The notes: generated by a model not told the origin, from the sequence alone. A stretch of DNA of 6,098 nucleotides from CALNYS01 sp964639935 (GCA_964639935.1 CAZXGT010000119.1:1-6098), one strand, 5' to 3'; positions 1 through 6,098 are shown, counted from the first letter of the stretch. Program-made: numbers and translations.

Positions 1-1374
1 ACGCTCCCGCCCGATCGCCCCGACGCCCCGCCGCCCGAGTGGGGGACCGAGTCGCGCGACGAGCGCCTCGATCGCCTGCTGCGCAAGGCCCGGGCGCTCC
101 CGAAACGACCGGGCGTCTATCTCATGAAGGACGCCTCAGGCGTCACGCTCTACATCGGCAAGGCCGTGCGTCTCGCCGACCGCGTCGCGTCCTACTTCCA
201 GCGGGCCACGGACCTCGGGCCGAAGAAGGCGCCGATGCTCGAGGAGGTGCACGATCTCGAGATCCTCGAGTGCGAGAGCGAGGTCGAGGCGCTGCTTGCC
301 GAAGCCCGCCTCATCAAGGACGTCAAGCCCAAGTACAACGCCCGACTCACCGACGACAAGACGTTCCCGTACCTGGTCGTGACGATGCAGGACGATTTTC
401 CGGGGGTGTTCGTCACGCGCTCGCCCGCCGAGCACCGCGGCGCCAAGGTCTACGGCCCCTTCGGGAGCGCCGGCGCGCTGCGTGAGGCGCTCCAGCTCAT
501 GCAGCGCATCTTCAAGTTCCGCACGTGCTCTCTCGACATCATCGACGGCGACCCGAAGAACGCCCGCTTCCGCCCCTGCATCCTGCACGCCATCGGCCAG
601 TGCACGGCGCCTTGCGCGGACCGCATCACCAAAGCCGCCTACCGCGACGACATGAAGCGTCTCATCCGCTTCATGGAGTCCAAGCGCTCCGTGGTGCTCA
701 GGGAGCTGCGCGAGGACATGGAGGCCGCCGCGAAGGATCTTCAGTACGAGAAGGCCGCCGCCATCCGCGACCAGATCAGCGCGATCGTGAAGCTCGACGA
801 GCGCGCCTCGGTGAAGGACCGCTGGCAGCCCGAGATCGAGATCGCCTACATCGACCCGGAGAAGGGTCCAAAGAGCCTCCAGCGCGCGCTCGGGCTCACC
901 GTGCCGATCCGCTGCGTCGAGGGCATCGACATCGCCCACCTCAAGGGGGGCGAGACGGTCGGCTCCAAGGTCAGCTTCGTCGACGGGCGCCCCTTCAAGG
1001 ACGCCTACCGGCGCTTCAGGATCCGCACCGTCACCAACGACGACTACGCCGCCATCCGCGAGGTCGTCAGCCGGCGCTACCGCGACGCCGGCGCCGGGCA
1101 GGAGCTCTACCCCGACGTGGTGCTCATCGACGGCGGTCTCGGGCAGCTCCACGCCGCGCTCGAGGCCTTCGACTCCCTCGATCTCCAGCCGCCCATGGTC
1201 ATCTCCCTCGCCAAGAAGGAAGAGCTGATCTATGTCCAGGAGCGCGCCGAGCCCCTGCGCCTCGGGCGCGACAACCCGGGCCTTCGCCTGTGTCAGGCCA
1301 TCCGCGACGAGGCCCACCGCTTCGCCCAGCATTATCACCACATCCTCCGCCGCAAGAAGACGACCGGCCGCTGA
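1..1374 (+). CDS. uvrC: UvrABC excinuclease subunit C, compact form, 5' partial
   Basis: UvrC makes the 3' and 5' incisions around bulky DNA lesions after loading by UvrB in the cytoplasm. The frame is open from base 1, and homology starts before the first internal ATG (124), so the true start lies left of the window. Codon numbers count from base 1. The GIY-YIG nuclease has GVY at 38-40, YIG at 51-53, Arg61, Tyr65, Glu101 and Asn113, matching the catalytic spacing known for UvrC. Four cysteines (176, 193, 201, 205) match the reported iron-sulfur site. The UVR (UvrB-binding) motif is at about 240-262. The RNase H-like nuclease has Asp310 (GIDIAH), Asp377 (LIDGG) and His439 (EAHRFA), so its catalytic set is intact. 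Only 48 residues separate the UVR motif from Asp310, against well over 100 in typical UvrC, and the protein stops after HYHHILRRKKTTGR with no helix-hairpin-helix domain. The in-window length of 457 residues compares with about 600 usually. Identification is secure; the effect of the missing parts is inference. Confidence 0.96.
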   Translation, partial: TLPPDRPDAPPPEWGTESRDERLDRLLRKARALPKRPGVYLMKDASGVTLYIGKAVRLADRVASYFQRATDLGPKKAPMLEEVHDLEILECESEVEALLAEARLIKDVKPKYNARLTDDKTFPYLVVTMQDDFPGVFVTRSPAEHRGAKVYGPFGSAGALREALQLMQRIFKFRTCSLDIIDGDPKNARFRPCILHAIGQCTAPCADRITKAAYRDDMKRLIRFMESKRSVVLRELREDMEAAAKDLQYEKAAAIRDQISAIVKLDERASVKDRWQPEIEIAYIDPEKGPKSLQRALGLTVPIRCVEGIDIAHLKGGETVGSKVSFVDGRPFKDAYRRFRIRTVTNDDYAAIREVVSRRYRDAGAGQELYPDVVLIDGGLGQLHAALEAFDSLDLQPPMVISLAKKEELIYVQERAEPLRLGRDNPGLRLCQAIRDEAHRFAQHYHHILRRKKTTGR

Positions 1375-1415
1375 ACGCCTCCCCATGAATCGGCGGGAAT
1401 GTGGGGTCTGCGGGC

Positions 1416-1445
1416 GGATTGCGCGGGCAGCGACCCGCGCGATCC
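1416..1445 (+). terminator. Strong hairpin after uvrC, probable terminator
   Basis: The left arm GGATTGCGCGGG (1416-1427) pairs with CCCGCGCGATCC (1434-1445) around a 6-base loop, giving 12 continuous base pairs with one T-G wobble. It lies 42 bases past the uvrC stop. The following bases TTCGCTCTT are only moderately T-rich, so this is an imperfect intrinsic terminator. It could instead protect the transcript 3' end. The stem is well beyond what neighbouring GC-rich sequence shows, so structure is likely; the function is inferred from position. Confidence 0.55.
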
Positions 1446-1502
1446 TTCGCTCTTGACTCATCGCTGCAGGCGACGGCCGCCTCGCGATCCGATGCTCCCG
1501 GG

Positions 1503-1527
1503 ACGCCCCGATCGGACCCCGGGGCGT
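1503..1527 (+). promoter_or_regulatory. Hairpin abutting the HD-GYP ribosome binding site
   Basis: ACGCCCCG (1503-1510) and CGGGGCGT (1520-1527) form a perfect 8-bp inverted repeat with a 9-base loop. The right arm ends one base before the GGAG Shine-Dalgarno sequence at 1528-1531. The hairpin leaves that site single-stranded but adjacent, so it could modulate translation or be a chance GC-rich pairing. No known riboswitch or protein operator is recognised. Confidence 0.25.
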
Positions 1528-1531
1528 GGAG
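1528..1531 (+). promoter_or_regulatory. Shine-Dalgarno site deciding the HD-GYP start
   Basis: GGAG is followed by a 6-base spacer and ATG at 1538. This favours the ATG over the in-frame GTG at 1526, which would add four residues, would overlap this site and has no comparable purine-rich sequence at the right distance. Confidence 0.65.
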
Positions 1532-1537
1532 ACAACG

Positions 1538-2797
1538 ATGCTGAAGGTTCCCCTGCGTCAGGCCGCCCCGGGCATGAAGCTCGCCCTCTCGCTGCACCAC
1601 CCCGCCAAGCCCGGCCGGGTGCTCCTGAAGGCGAACTACGAGCTCGACGAGTCGGACATCCAGCGCCTGCGCGAGCTCGAGATCCGGGAGATCTGGGTCC
1701 GATACCCCTCCCTGGCGTTCGTGGGCGAATACATCAACCCCGCGGTCAGCGAGCTGCGCAACGAGCTCGCCGCCGCGCTCGACGCCACCTTCGAAACGGT
1801 CGCCAACCGCGGCGACGTCCAGCTCGACTACGACCAGTTCAAGCGCACCATCAGCGACCTCGTCGACCAGCTCACCAGCCAGCCCCGCGCGGCGCTCTAC
1901 ATCAACGAGATCTGCGCGGGCGGCAAGACCCACATCGCCCACGCCGCCAACGTCTGCTCGCTCTCGCTCCTGATGGGCCTCAAGCTCCAGAGCTACATCG
2001 TGACCCAGCGCTCCCGCCTCAACCCCCGACACGCGATGAACGTCGTCAGCCTCGGCGTCGGCGCCATGCTCCACGACATCGGGATGCTCCGGCTCGATTC
2101 GGCCGTCGTCGAGCGGTGGGCCCGGTCCGGAGACGAGTCCGACGAGGCGTGGCGCGACCACGTCCGCATGGGCTATGAGACCGTCCGCGACACCGTCGGA
2201 CCATCCGCCGCCTCCGTCGTCCTCAACCACCACCAGCGATGGGACGGGACCGGCTTCCCGGCCCGCGCCGAGGCCGACGGCGAGGAGCGCGCCCAGTGCG
2301 GCGACCAGATCCCGGTCTTTGCGCGCATCGTCGCCGCCGCCGATCTCTACGATCGCCTGCGAAACCCCCCGGACGGCTCCGAGTCGCGCCCGCCGGCCGC
2401 GGCGCTGCACGCCATGCGCACCACGGACCTCGCCGGACGGATCGATCCGATGATCTACCGGGCGCTGATCTCGATCGCTCCGCCTTACCCGCCCGGCGTC
2501 ATCGTCGAGCTCTCGAGCGGCGCCACGGGCGTCGTCACCGGGTGGTCGCCCGCCGAGCCCTTCCGCCCGGCGGTCCGCCTGATCCCGGACCCGACCGCGC
2601 AGTTCGGAAGCGAGAAGATCGACGCCGAGAGGGTCGACCTGCGCGAGCACAGGGATCTGTTCATCGCGGTCGCCGACGGGCGGGAGGTCGCGGGCTTCAA
2701 TCTCGAGGCCGCCCACGAGGCCGATTTCGATGTCGACGCGGCGCAGGCCAACCAGTGGCGCACGAGCGAGGCCGAAACGAGCAGCTTCGCGGCGTGA
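1538..2797 (+). CDS. HD-GYP domain protein, putative c-di-GMP phosphodiesterase
   Basis: HD-GYP proteins are metal-dependent phosphodiesterases that usually hydrolyse the second messenger cyclic di-GMP. The 419-residue product has no evident signal peptide or membrane helix, so it is probably cytoplasmic. Residues 1-70 form an N-terminal region of the kind often preceding HD-GYP domains (PGMKLALSLH, then an IWVRYPSL strand). The HD-GYP domain spans about 125-300: THIAH (131-135), the HD pair His179-Asp180 in MLHDIGM, His208 before MGY, HHQRWDGTGFP (231-241), and Asp269 in ARIVAAADLYD. The metal ligands therefore look complete. Differences from consensus are Met183 where HDIGK has lysine, GFP instead of GYP, and no clear RPYR-type motif after Asp272. 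A C-terminal strand-rich part (VIVELSSGATGVV, about 331-343, to LFIAVAD) is also common in these proteins. No receiver or other classical sensor domain is visible. It lies 163 bases past uvrC and probably has its own control. Family assignment is strong; enzymatic activity is uncertain. Confidence 0.9.
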   Translation: MLKVPLRQAAPGMKLALSLHHPAKPGRVLLKANYELDESDIQRLRELEIREIWVRYPSLAFVGEYINPAVSELRNELAAALDATFETVANRGDVQLDYDQFKRTISDLVDQLTSQPRAALYINEICAGGKTHIAHAANVCSLSLLMGLKLQSYIVTQRSRLNPRHAMNVVSLGVGAMLHDIGMLRLDSAVVERWARSGDESDEAWRDHVRMGYETVRDTVGPSAASVVLNHHQRWDGTGFPARAEADGEERAQCGDQIPVFARIVAAADLYDRLRNPPDGSESRPPAAALHAMRTTDLAGRIDPMIYRALISIAPPYPPGVIVELSSGATGVVTGWSPAEPFRPAVRLIPDPTAQFGSEKIDAERVDLREHRDLFIAVADGREVAGFNLEAAHEADFDVDAAQANQWRTSEAETSSFAA

Positions 2798-2800
2798 GGC

Positions 2801-4456
2801 TCACTCGGCGGCGGCGCGCGCCTTCGCGGCGTCCCCGCCCCGGCCGGCGGTCTTGCGCTTGGGCCGGGCTTCTTCGGACGCCATCTGCGTCTCCGGCGCC
2901 GGCTTGGCGCGCCGATCACGGAGGATCTCGCCCGTCGTCGGCTCGCGGAGCAGGACCCGCTCGCCCGGCGTCACGCCGGCGGTGATCTCGGCGAACCTCG
3001 TCGAACGCCGCCCGACATCCACCGGCGTGCGCTTGAACTTCCCGCCCTCCGGCGTGTAGACGAACGTCGAGCCGCCATCGCGGAACACCGCCTGCGACGG
3101 CACGGCGAGCGAGTCCTCGACCCGATCGATCACGATCTCCGCTTCGCACCGCATCGACGGCTTGAGCTTCTCGCCCGCGTTGGACTCATCGAGCAGCAGC
3201 TTGACCGTGTACTCGCGGAGGTTCGGATCCCGCCAACCGCCGCTCTCAGCGAGGACGCCGATCTCCAGCACTTCCGCGGGGAAGACCGCGTCGCGGATGG
3301 CGTCGACCTTGGCCATCGCTCGCTGCCCGGGTCTGATGCGCCCCGCGTTCGATTCGTGCACGCGAACCGACGCGACCATCTGGCTCGTGTCGGGGAGCAC
3401 CACGATCAACTCGTTGGGGCGGATGGTCTGCCCGATCTGCATCGGTCCGTCGTTGCCCCACCCGCGACGCGATCGCTCCGCGGTCGAGCCGTAGACCACG
3501 AGCCCATCGGTCGGGGCCTGCACCGTCGCCTTCTCGAACTGCTCGCGCTGCTTGGCGAGACGCTCCTCGCGGATCGCGAGCTGACGCCTGCGGTTGGTCA
3601 GATCCGCTTCCTTGCTCGCCAGGCGGCTCGCGTTCTGACGCCGGACGCGATCGAGCGCCGCCCGCGCCTCCTCGACATCCGACGTGAGCTGCTTGCGCCG
3701 CTTCTCCATCTGAAAGGTTCTGTAAACCCACTCGTTGGAGCGAGCCGTCTTCAGGTTCGCCTGCGCGTCGATGTAGTTGATCTCGTCGTTCTTGAGCTGA
3801 TCGCTCGCGAGGAAGCCGCGGTCGTAGAGCTTCTGCGACTGCTCGTAGGCCTCCTTGCGCTGCGAGAGGCGACGCTCGGCCTGCTCGATCGCCAGGCTCA
3901 ATTCCTCGAGCCTTTTGACGAGGTCGCCCTCTTCCCACTTGCGCAGCTCGATCTCCGCGAGGTCGAGCTTCAGCCTCGCCTGCCGGAGGTTCGCCTCGTT
4001 CTCGTTGATCTGGATCTCGTACCCGTTCTCCGCGGCCACCAGGTCGCTCTTGGCCGTCTCCACCTTCAGCAGCTCGTCCTCGATGTTCTTCTCGATGCTC
4101 TCGGTGTTGAACTGCACGAGCAGGTCGCCCTTCTTGACCAGCGTGCCCTCCTCCACCAGCTCGGTGATCGTCGCCTGGCTCTCGAGCTCCGAGCGGATCT
4201 CCGTCTGCCGCAGCGCCTCGAGCTCTCCGCTCGCGATCACCTCGATGTCGAAGCTGATCGAGCTGACGTTGTGCAGGTCCACCTGGTCCGAGGCCCCGCG
4301 GTCGCCGTTGGTCATGCTGATCGCGCCGACCGCCACGCCAACCAGCGCCACCGCGGCGATCAGCGACATCACGAGAAGGCGAGTCATACCGCGAGAGCCT
4401 GCGGCGGCTCGGCCGGTGCGATCAGAAAAGCGAGCGATCATTCGGTCCTTCGCCAC
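2801..4456 (-). CDS. HlyD/RND-type periplasmic adaptor (membrane fusion) protein
   Basis: Periplasmic adaptors bridge an inner-membrane pump and a TolC-like channel. I chose the GTG at 4456 because a full AGGAGG (plus-strand 4466-4471) precedes it by 9 bases, giving 551 residues. ATG 4441 (AAGGA, 4-base spacer), ATG 4387 (weak site) and ATG 4540 are alternatives. From GTG 4456: a short basic cytoplasmic segment, one membrane helix at about 25-46 (LLVMSLIAAVALVGVAVGAI), first half of the lipoyl/barrel-sandwich domain at about 70-118 (SGELEAL to GDLLVQFN), a long charged coiled-coil hairpin at about 119-309, second lipoyl half at about 310-364 (VQAPTDGLVVYG, then IVVLPDTSQM), beta-barrel at about 360-420, membrane-proximal domain at about 448-517 (LAVPSQAVFRDGG), and a basic, Ala-rich tail of about 28 residues. 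The hairpin of roughly 190 residues is longer than in typical AcrA-like adaptors. It follows the TolC-like gene by 138 bases on the same strand. Family is secure; pump partner and substrate are unknown. Confidence 0.92.
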   Translation of the reverse strand: MAKDRMIARFSDRTGRAAAGSRGMTRLLVMSLIAAVALVGVAVGAISMTNGDRGASDQVDLHNVSSISFDIEVIASGELEALRQTEIRSELESQATITELVEEGTLVKKGDLLVQFNTESIEKNIEDELLKVETAKSDLVAAENGYEIQINENEANLRQARLKLDLAEIELRKWEEGDLVKRLEELSLAIEQAERRLSQRKEAYEQSQKLYDRGFLASDQLKNDEINYIDAQANLKTARSNEWVYRTFQMEKRRKQLTSDVEEARAALDRVRRQNASRLASKEADLTNRRRQLAIREERLAKQREQFEKATVQAPTDGLVVYGSTAERSRRGWGNDGPMQIGQTIRPNELIVVLPDTSQMVASVRVHESNAGRIRPGQRAMAKVDAIRDAVFPAEVLEIGVLAESGGWRDPNLREYTVKLLLDESNAGEKLKPSMRCEAEIVIDRVEDSLAVPSQAVFRDGGSTFVYTPEGGKFKRTPVDVGRRSTRFAEITAGVTPGERVLLREPTTGEILRDRRAKPAPETQMASEEARPKRKTAGRGGDAAKARAAAE

Positions 4457-4465
4457 AGCGAAAGC

Positions 4466-4471
4466 CCTCCT
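4466..4471 (-). promoter_or_regulatory. Shine-Dalgarno site for the adaptor gene
   Basis: The minus strand reads AGGAGG followed by 9 bases and GTG at 4456. It is the strongest ribosome binding site in the 5' region of this gene and the reason for choosing that GTG over the ATG codons at 4540, 4441 and 4387. Confidence 0.55.
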
Positions 4472-4512
4472 CACGGGTCCGGGGTTCTCGAGCGTCACAG
4501 CCCAGTATTTCA

Positions 4513-4533
4513 ACCAGCCCACCGCTGGGCGGT
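4513..4533 (-). other. Small inverted repeat in the TolC-adaptor spacer
   Basis: On the plus strand ACC-A-GCCCA (4513-4521) pairs with TGGGC-GGT (4526-4533) around a CCGC loop, giving eight base pairs with a bulged A. No T-run follows on the minus strand, so it is a poor terminator candidate. It lies between the candidate promoter and the adaptor start and could be a leader structure or chance pairing. Confidence 0.2.
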
Positions 4534-4570
4534 TCCACACCGATGGCGCGGAATCGCCCGCATGAGCTTT

Positions 4571-4598
4571 ATCATAGGGCTGAATCGGGCGAAATCAG
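4571..4598 (-). promoter_or_regulatory. Candidate promoter upstream of the adaptor gene
   Basis: The minus strand has TATGAT (plus 4571-4576), one base from the TATAAT consensus, in a locally AT-rich patch of an otherwise GC-rich region. Sixteen bases upstream is CTGATT (plus 4593-4598), which matches only three of six -35 consensus positions and overlaps the TolC stop codon. It would give a leader of about 110 bases to the GTG at 4456. This would let the adaptor be transcribed separately from the TolC-like gene, but the -35 is weak. Confidence 0.3.
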
Positions 4599-6098
4599 CC
4601 GTCGGGTTCGGAATCCGGCGGATCAATCCCCGCCGGCTCGTCCTCGACCGGCTCGGGNNNNNNNNNNNNNNNNNNNNNNNNNNNNNNNNNNNNNNNNNNN
4701 NNNNNNNNNNNNNNNNNNNNNNNNNNNNNNNNNNNNNNNNNNNNNNNNNNNNNNNNNTCGGGCTCGGGCTCCACCTCGGGCAGGAACGGGGGCCCTCCGG
4801 GCAGCGGGCCGATGTCCTCCTGCATCCCCCCCGGGACGTCCTGCCCGCTGCGATCCCCCTCGAGCAACGGATCCTCCATGCCCGGGATCGGCTGGAACCG
4901 CCCTTCGAGATCCACGCGGAGCTGACCCGTCGCGAGCAGGAACTCAAGAACGGCCGTCCGCAGCTGCTGCTGGGCGAGCGAGAGGTTGTTTTGCGCGTCG
5001 AGCAGTTCGTCTTCTGATCGCGTCAGGTCGAAGGGGTCCGTGTCGTCGCGGAGCTTCTGCTCCTCGATCTGCAGCTGGATGTTCTCGACGCGCTGCTCGT
5101 TAAGGAGGATTGAGAAGCGGAGCTGATCGATGTTCCGCCGGGCGGCCCGGGCGTCGAGGATGATGTTGTCGCGAAACCGCTCGTAGTTGCGCAGATCGCG
5201 CTGGAGCCCGATAATCGCAGAGCGCAGCCCGAGGCGCTCGATCTCCCGGTCGAGCGGCAGCCCGAAAGTCACCGACGCGGAGTACTCCGGGCGGTTGTAG
5301 ACGAAATCGAACTGCCCCACGCGGTCGTTGTCGTCGGTCCCGAGGCTGATGGCGCCGGCGATGTCGAGGTCCGGGAGCAGCGCGTTGCGCGCGATCTGCA
5401 CCGAGCGGCGCTGGTCGTCGATCCGGTCGCGCTCGTTCTGGAGATCGAGGCGGAATCGGACCGCCGTCAGCGACGCCTCGGTCGGCGAGACATCCGGCTC
5501 GGGCAGGACGAGATCCGAGGGCTCGAGGATCACGGGCGTCGTCACCGGGAGCCCGAGCCGGATCTTGAATCGGTCGAGCGAGCGGAGATAGGCCTCACGC
5601 AGGCCGATCAGCGCGTCCTCGGCGCTGAGGAGATTCTGCTGCTGCTGGCGGATCTCGAGCGCCCGTCGCTTGCCCGCCTGCACCTCCGCCTGCGTCCGCT
5701 CCACCGACTGGCGCCGGCTCTCGATCGAGCGGACCTGGTTGCGGATGCGCTCGAGCTGGTTGAGCAGGTTGAAGTAGTCGCTCGAGATGTCCACGAGCAG
5801 CTCGCGGCGTCGCCTCTCGAAGGAGCGGGCGGCGTAGACGAGATCGCGCTCCGCCTGGATCAGGTTGTCCTGGGCGACCACGCGTCCGGCGCCGCGCAGG
5901 AGCGGCATGTCCGCCGAGAGCACGAACTGCGACGCCTGCACGTAGTCGTCGGTCACCGAATCGCGGAGCTGCTCGGTCGCCTCCCAGATGACGGCCGCCT
6001 CCACATCGCCGCCGTAGGGCAGGCGCTGCGTCGCCCGCAGCTCGTTGATGAGCCGCAGCGGGATGTCCGCCTCGGGATCGCCCAGGGTGCTCGCGACG
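4595..6098 (-). CDS. TolC-family outer membrane efflux protein, 5' partial, with internal gap
   Basis: TolC-like proteins form trimeric outer-membrane channels with a periplasmic alpha-helical barrel. The frame is open to the right edge, so the signal peptide and first helices are missing; the GTG at 6004 is internal because matching sequence continues upstream of it. Numbering in-window codons from 6097: PLLRGAG (65-71) followed by AERDLVYAARSFERRRREL, a stretch common in outer-membrane efflux proteins; long coiled-coil helices to about 185; then a second OMF repeat at about 209-406, with SVQIARNALLPDLDIAG (232-248) and the strand pair YNRPEYSASVTFGLPLDR. After about residue 410 the protein has a Pro/Glu/Asp-rich tail outside the normal OMF fold, interrupted by 100 N, ending in PEPVEDEPAGIDPPDSEPDG. 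The frame is the same on both sides of the placeholder, but the real tail length is unknown. The adaptor gene downstream supports a shared tripartite machine. Family is secure; substrate is unknown. Confidence 0.92.
   Translation of the reverse strand, partial: VASTLGDPEADIPLRLINELRATQRLPYGGDVEAAVIWEATEQLRDSVTDDYVQASQFVLSADMPLLRGAGRVVAQDNLIQAERDLVYAARSFERRRRELLVDISSDYFNLLNQLERIRNQVRSIESRRQSVERTQAEVQAGKRRALEIRQQQQNLLSAEDALIGLREAYLRSLDRFKIRLGLPVTTPVILEPSDLVLPEPDVSPTEASLTAVRFRLDLQNERDRIDDQRRSVQIARNALLPDLDIAGAISLGTDDNDRVGQFDFVYNRPEYSASVTFGLPLDREIERLGLRSAIIGLQRDLRNYERFRDNIILDARAARRNIDQLRFSILLNEQRVENIQLQIEEQKLRDDTDPFDLTRSEDELLDAQNNLSLAQQQLRTAVLEFLLATGQLRVDLEGRFQPIPGMEDPLLEGDRSGQDVPGGMQEDIGPLPGGPPFLPEVEPEPXXXXXXXXXXXXXXXXXXXXXXXXXXXXXXXXXXPEPVEDEPAGIDPPDSEPDG
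4650..4771 (-). repeat. GAGCCC hexanucleotide (Glu-Pro) repeat flanking the assembly gap
   Basis: On the coding strand GTGGAGCCCGAGCCCGA runs into the gap and CCCGAGCCGG comes out of it, so both edges carry GAGCC[C/G] units encoding Glu-Pro. The visible copy number is only about two to three. The gap probably hides further copies. Confidence 0.6.
4658..4757. other. Assembly gap of 100 N
   Basis: Exactly 100 undetermined bases, a common placeholder for a gap of unknown size. It lies within the C-terminal tail of the TolC-like gene, so the coordinates and length of that tail are provisional. Confidence 0.98.

Noticed and set aside
1385..1456. 23-codon frame in the uvrC/HD-GYP spacer with a Cys-x-x-Cys pair
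   Set aside because: It overlaps the 12-bp hairpin, has no ribosome binding site and is too short to support.
1453..1458. TTGACT as a -35 box for the HD-GYP gene
   Set aside because: No TATAAT-like sequence lies 15-19 bases downstream; that stretch is GC-rich.
136..1461. 441-codon open frame on the minus strand opposite uvrC
   Set aside because: It is antisense to a clearly conserved uvrC and has the Val/Asp/Glu/Leu-rich composition typical of high-GC shadow frames.
1199..2716. 505-codon open frame on the minus strand opposite the HD-GYP gene
   Set aside because: It crosses two genes and the hairpin spacer, resembles no family, and has shadow-frame composition.
4510..4563. 17-codon minus-strand frame as a leader peptide for the adaptor gene
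   Set aside because: It has an ATG after the candidate -10 but no good ribosome site, no regulatory codon run, and too little distance from the predicted transcription start.
3356..5017. 553-codon open frame on the plus strand across the adaptor, spacer and gap
   Set aside because: It is antisense to two recognised efflux genes and runs through undetermined bases; no domain is recognisable.
5995..6004. GTG at 6004 as the start of the TolC-like gene
   Set aside because: The same frame continues open to the window edge with plausible protein sequence, and the signal peptide and first OMF half would be missing.

Overview
The window is high-GC, densely coding DNA from a diderm bacterium. The best guess is a member of Planctomycetota, possibly Phycisphaerae. 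That guess rests on the look of the compact UvrC, the efflux proteins and the HD-GYP protein, and no marker gene here proves it. A 100-base block of N suggests draft or metagenome-assembled sequence.

Layout: two plus-strand genes on the left meet two minus-strand genes on the right, tail to tail. On the plus strand, uvrC (5' end outside the window) runs to 1374. A 163-base spacer follows, holding a strong 12-bp hairpin and a second hairpin next to a Shine-Dalgarno sequence. An HD-GYP domain gene then occupies 1538-2797. On the minus strand, a TolC-family outer-membrane efflux gene enters from the right edge and ends at 4595. A 138-base spacer with a candidate promoter separates it from a HlyD/RND-type periplasmic adaptor gene (4456-2801). 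The two convergent genes are only 3 bases apart.

Function: UvrC is the dual-incision nuclease of nucleotide excision repair. The HD-GYP protein is a likely cyclic-di-GMP phosphodiesterase or a degenerate relative. The TolC-like and HlyD-like proteins would form the outer-membrane channel and periplasmic adaptor of a tripartite efflux or type I secretion-like machine. The inner-membrane pump is not in the window and could lie upstream, beyond the right edge.

Most notable: the UvrC is unusually small. It keeps both nuclease active sites, the four-cysteine cluster and the UvrB-binding motif, but lacks the usual central segment and the C-terminal helix-hairpin-helix domain. The assembly gap sits inside a Glu-Pro hexanucleotide repeat in the TolC tail. 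I found no CRISPR array, tRNA, rRNA, insertion sequence or phage gene, and no evidence of a wholly new system.
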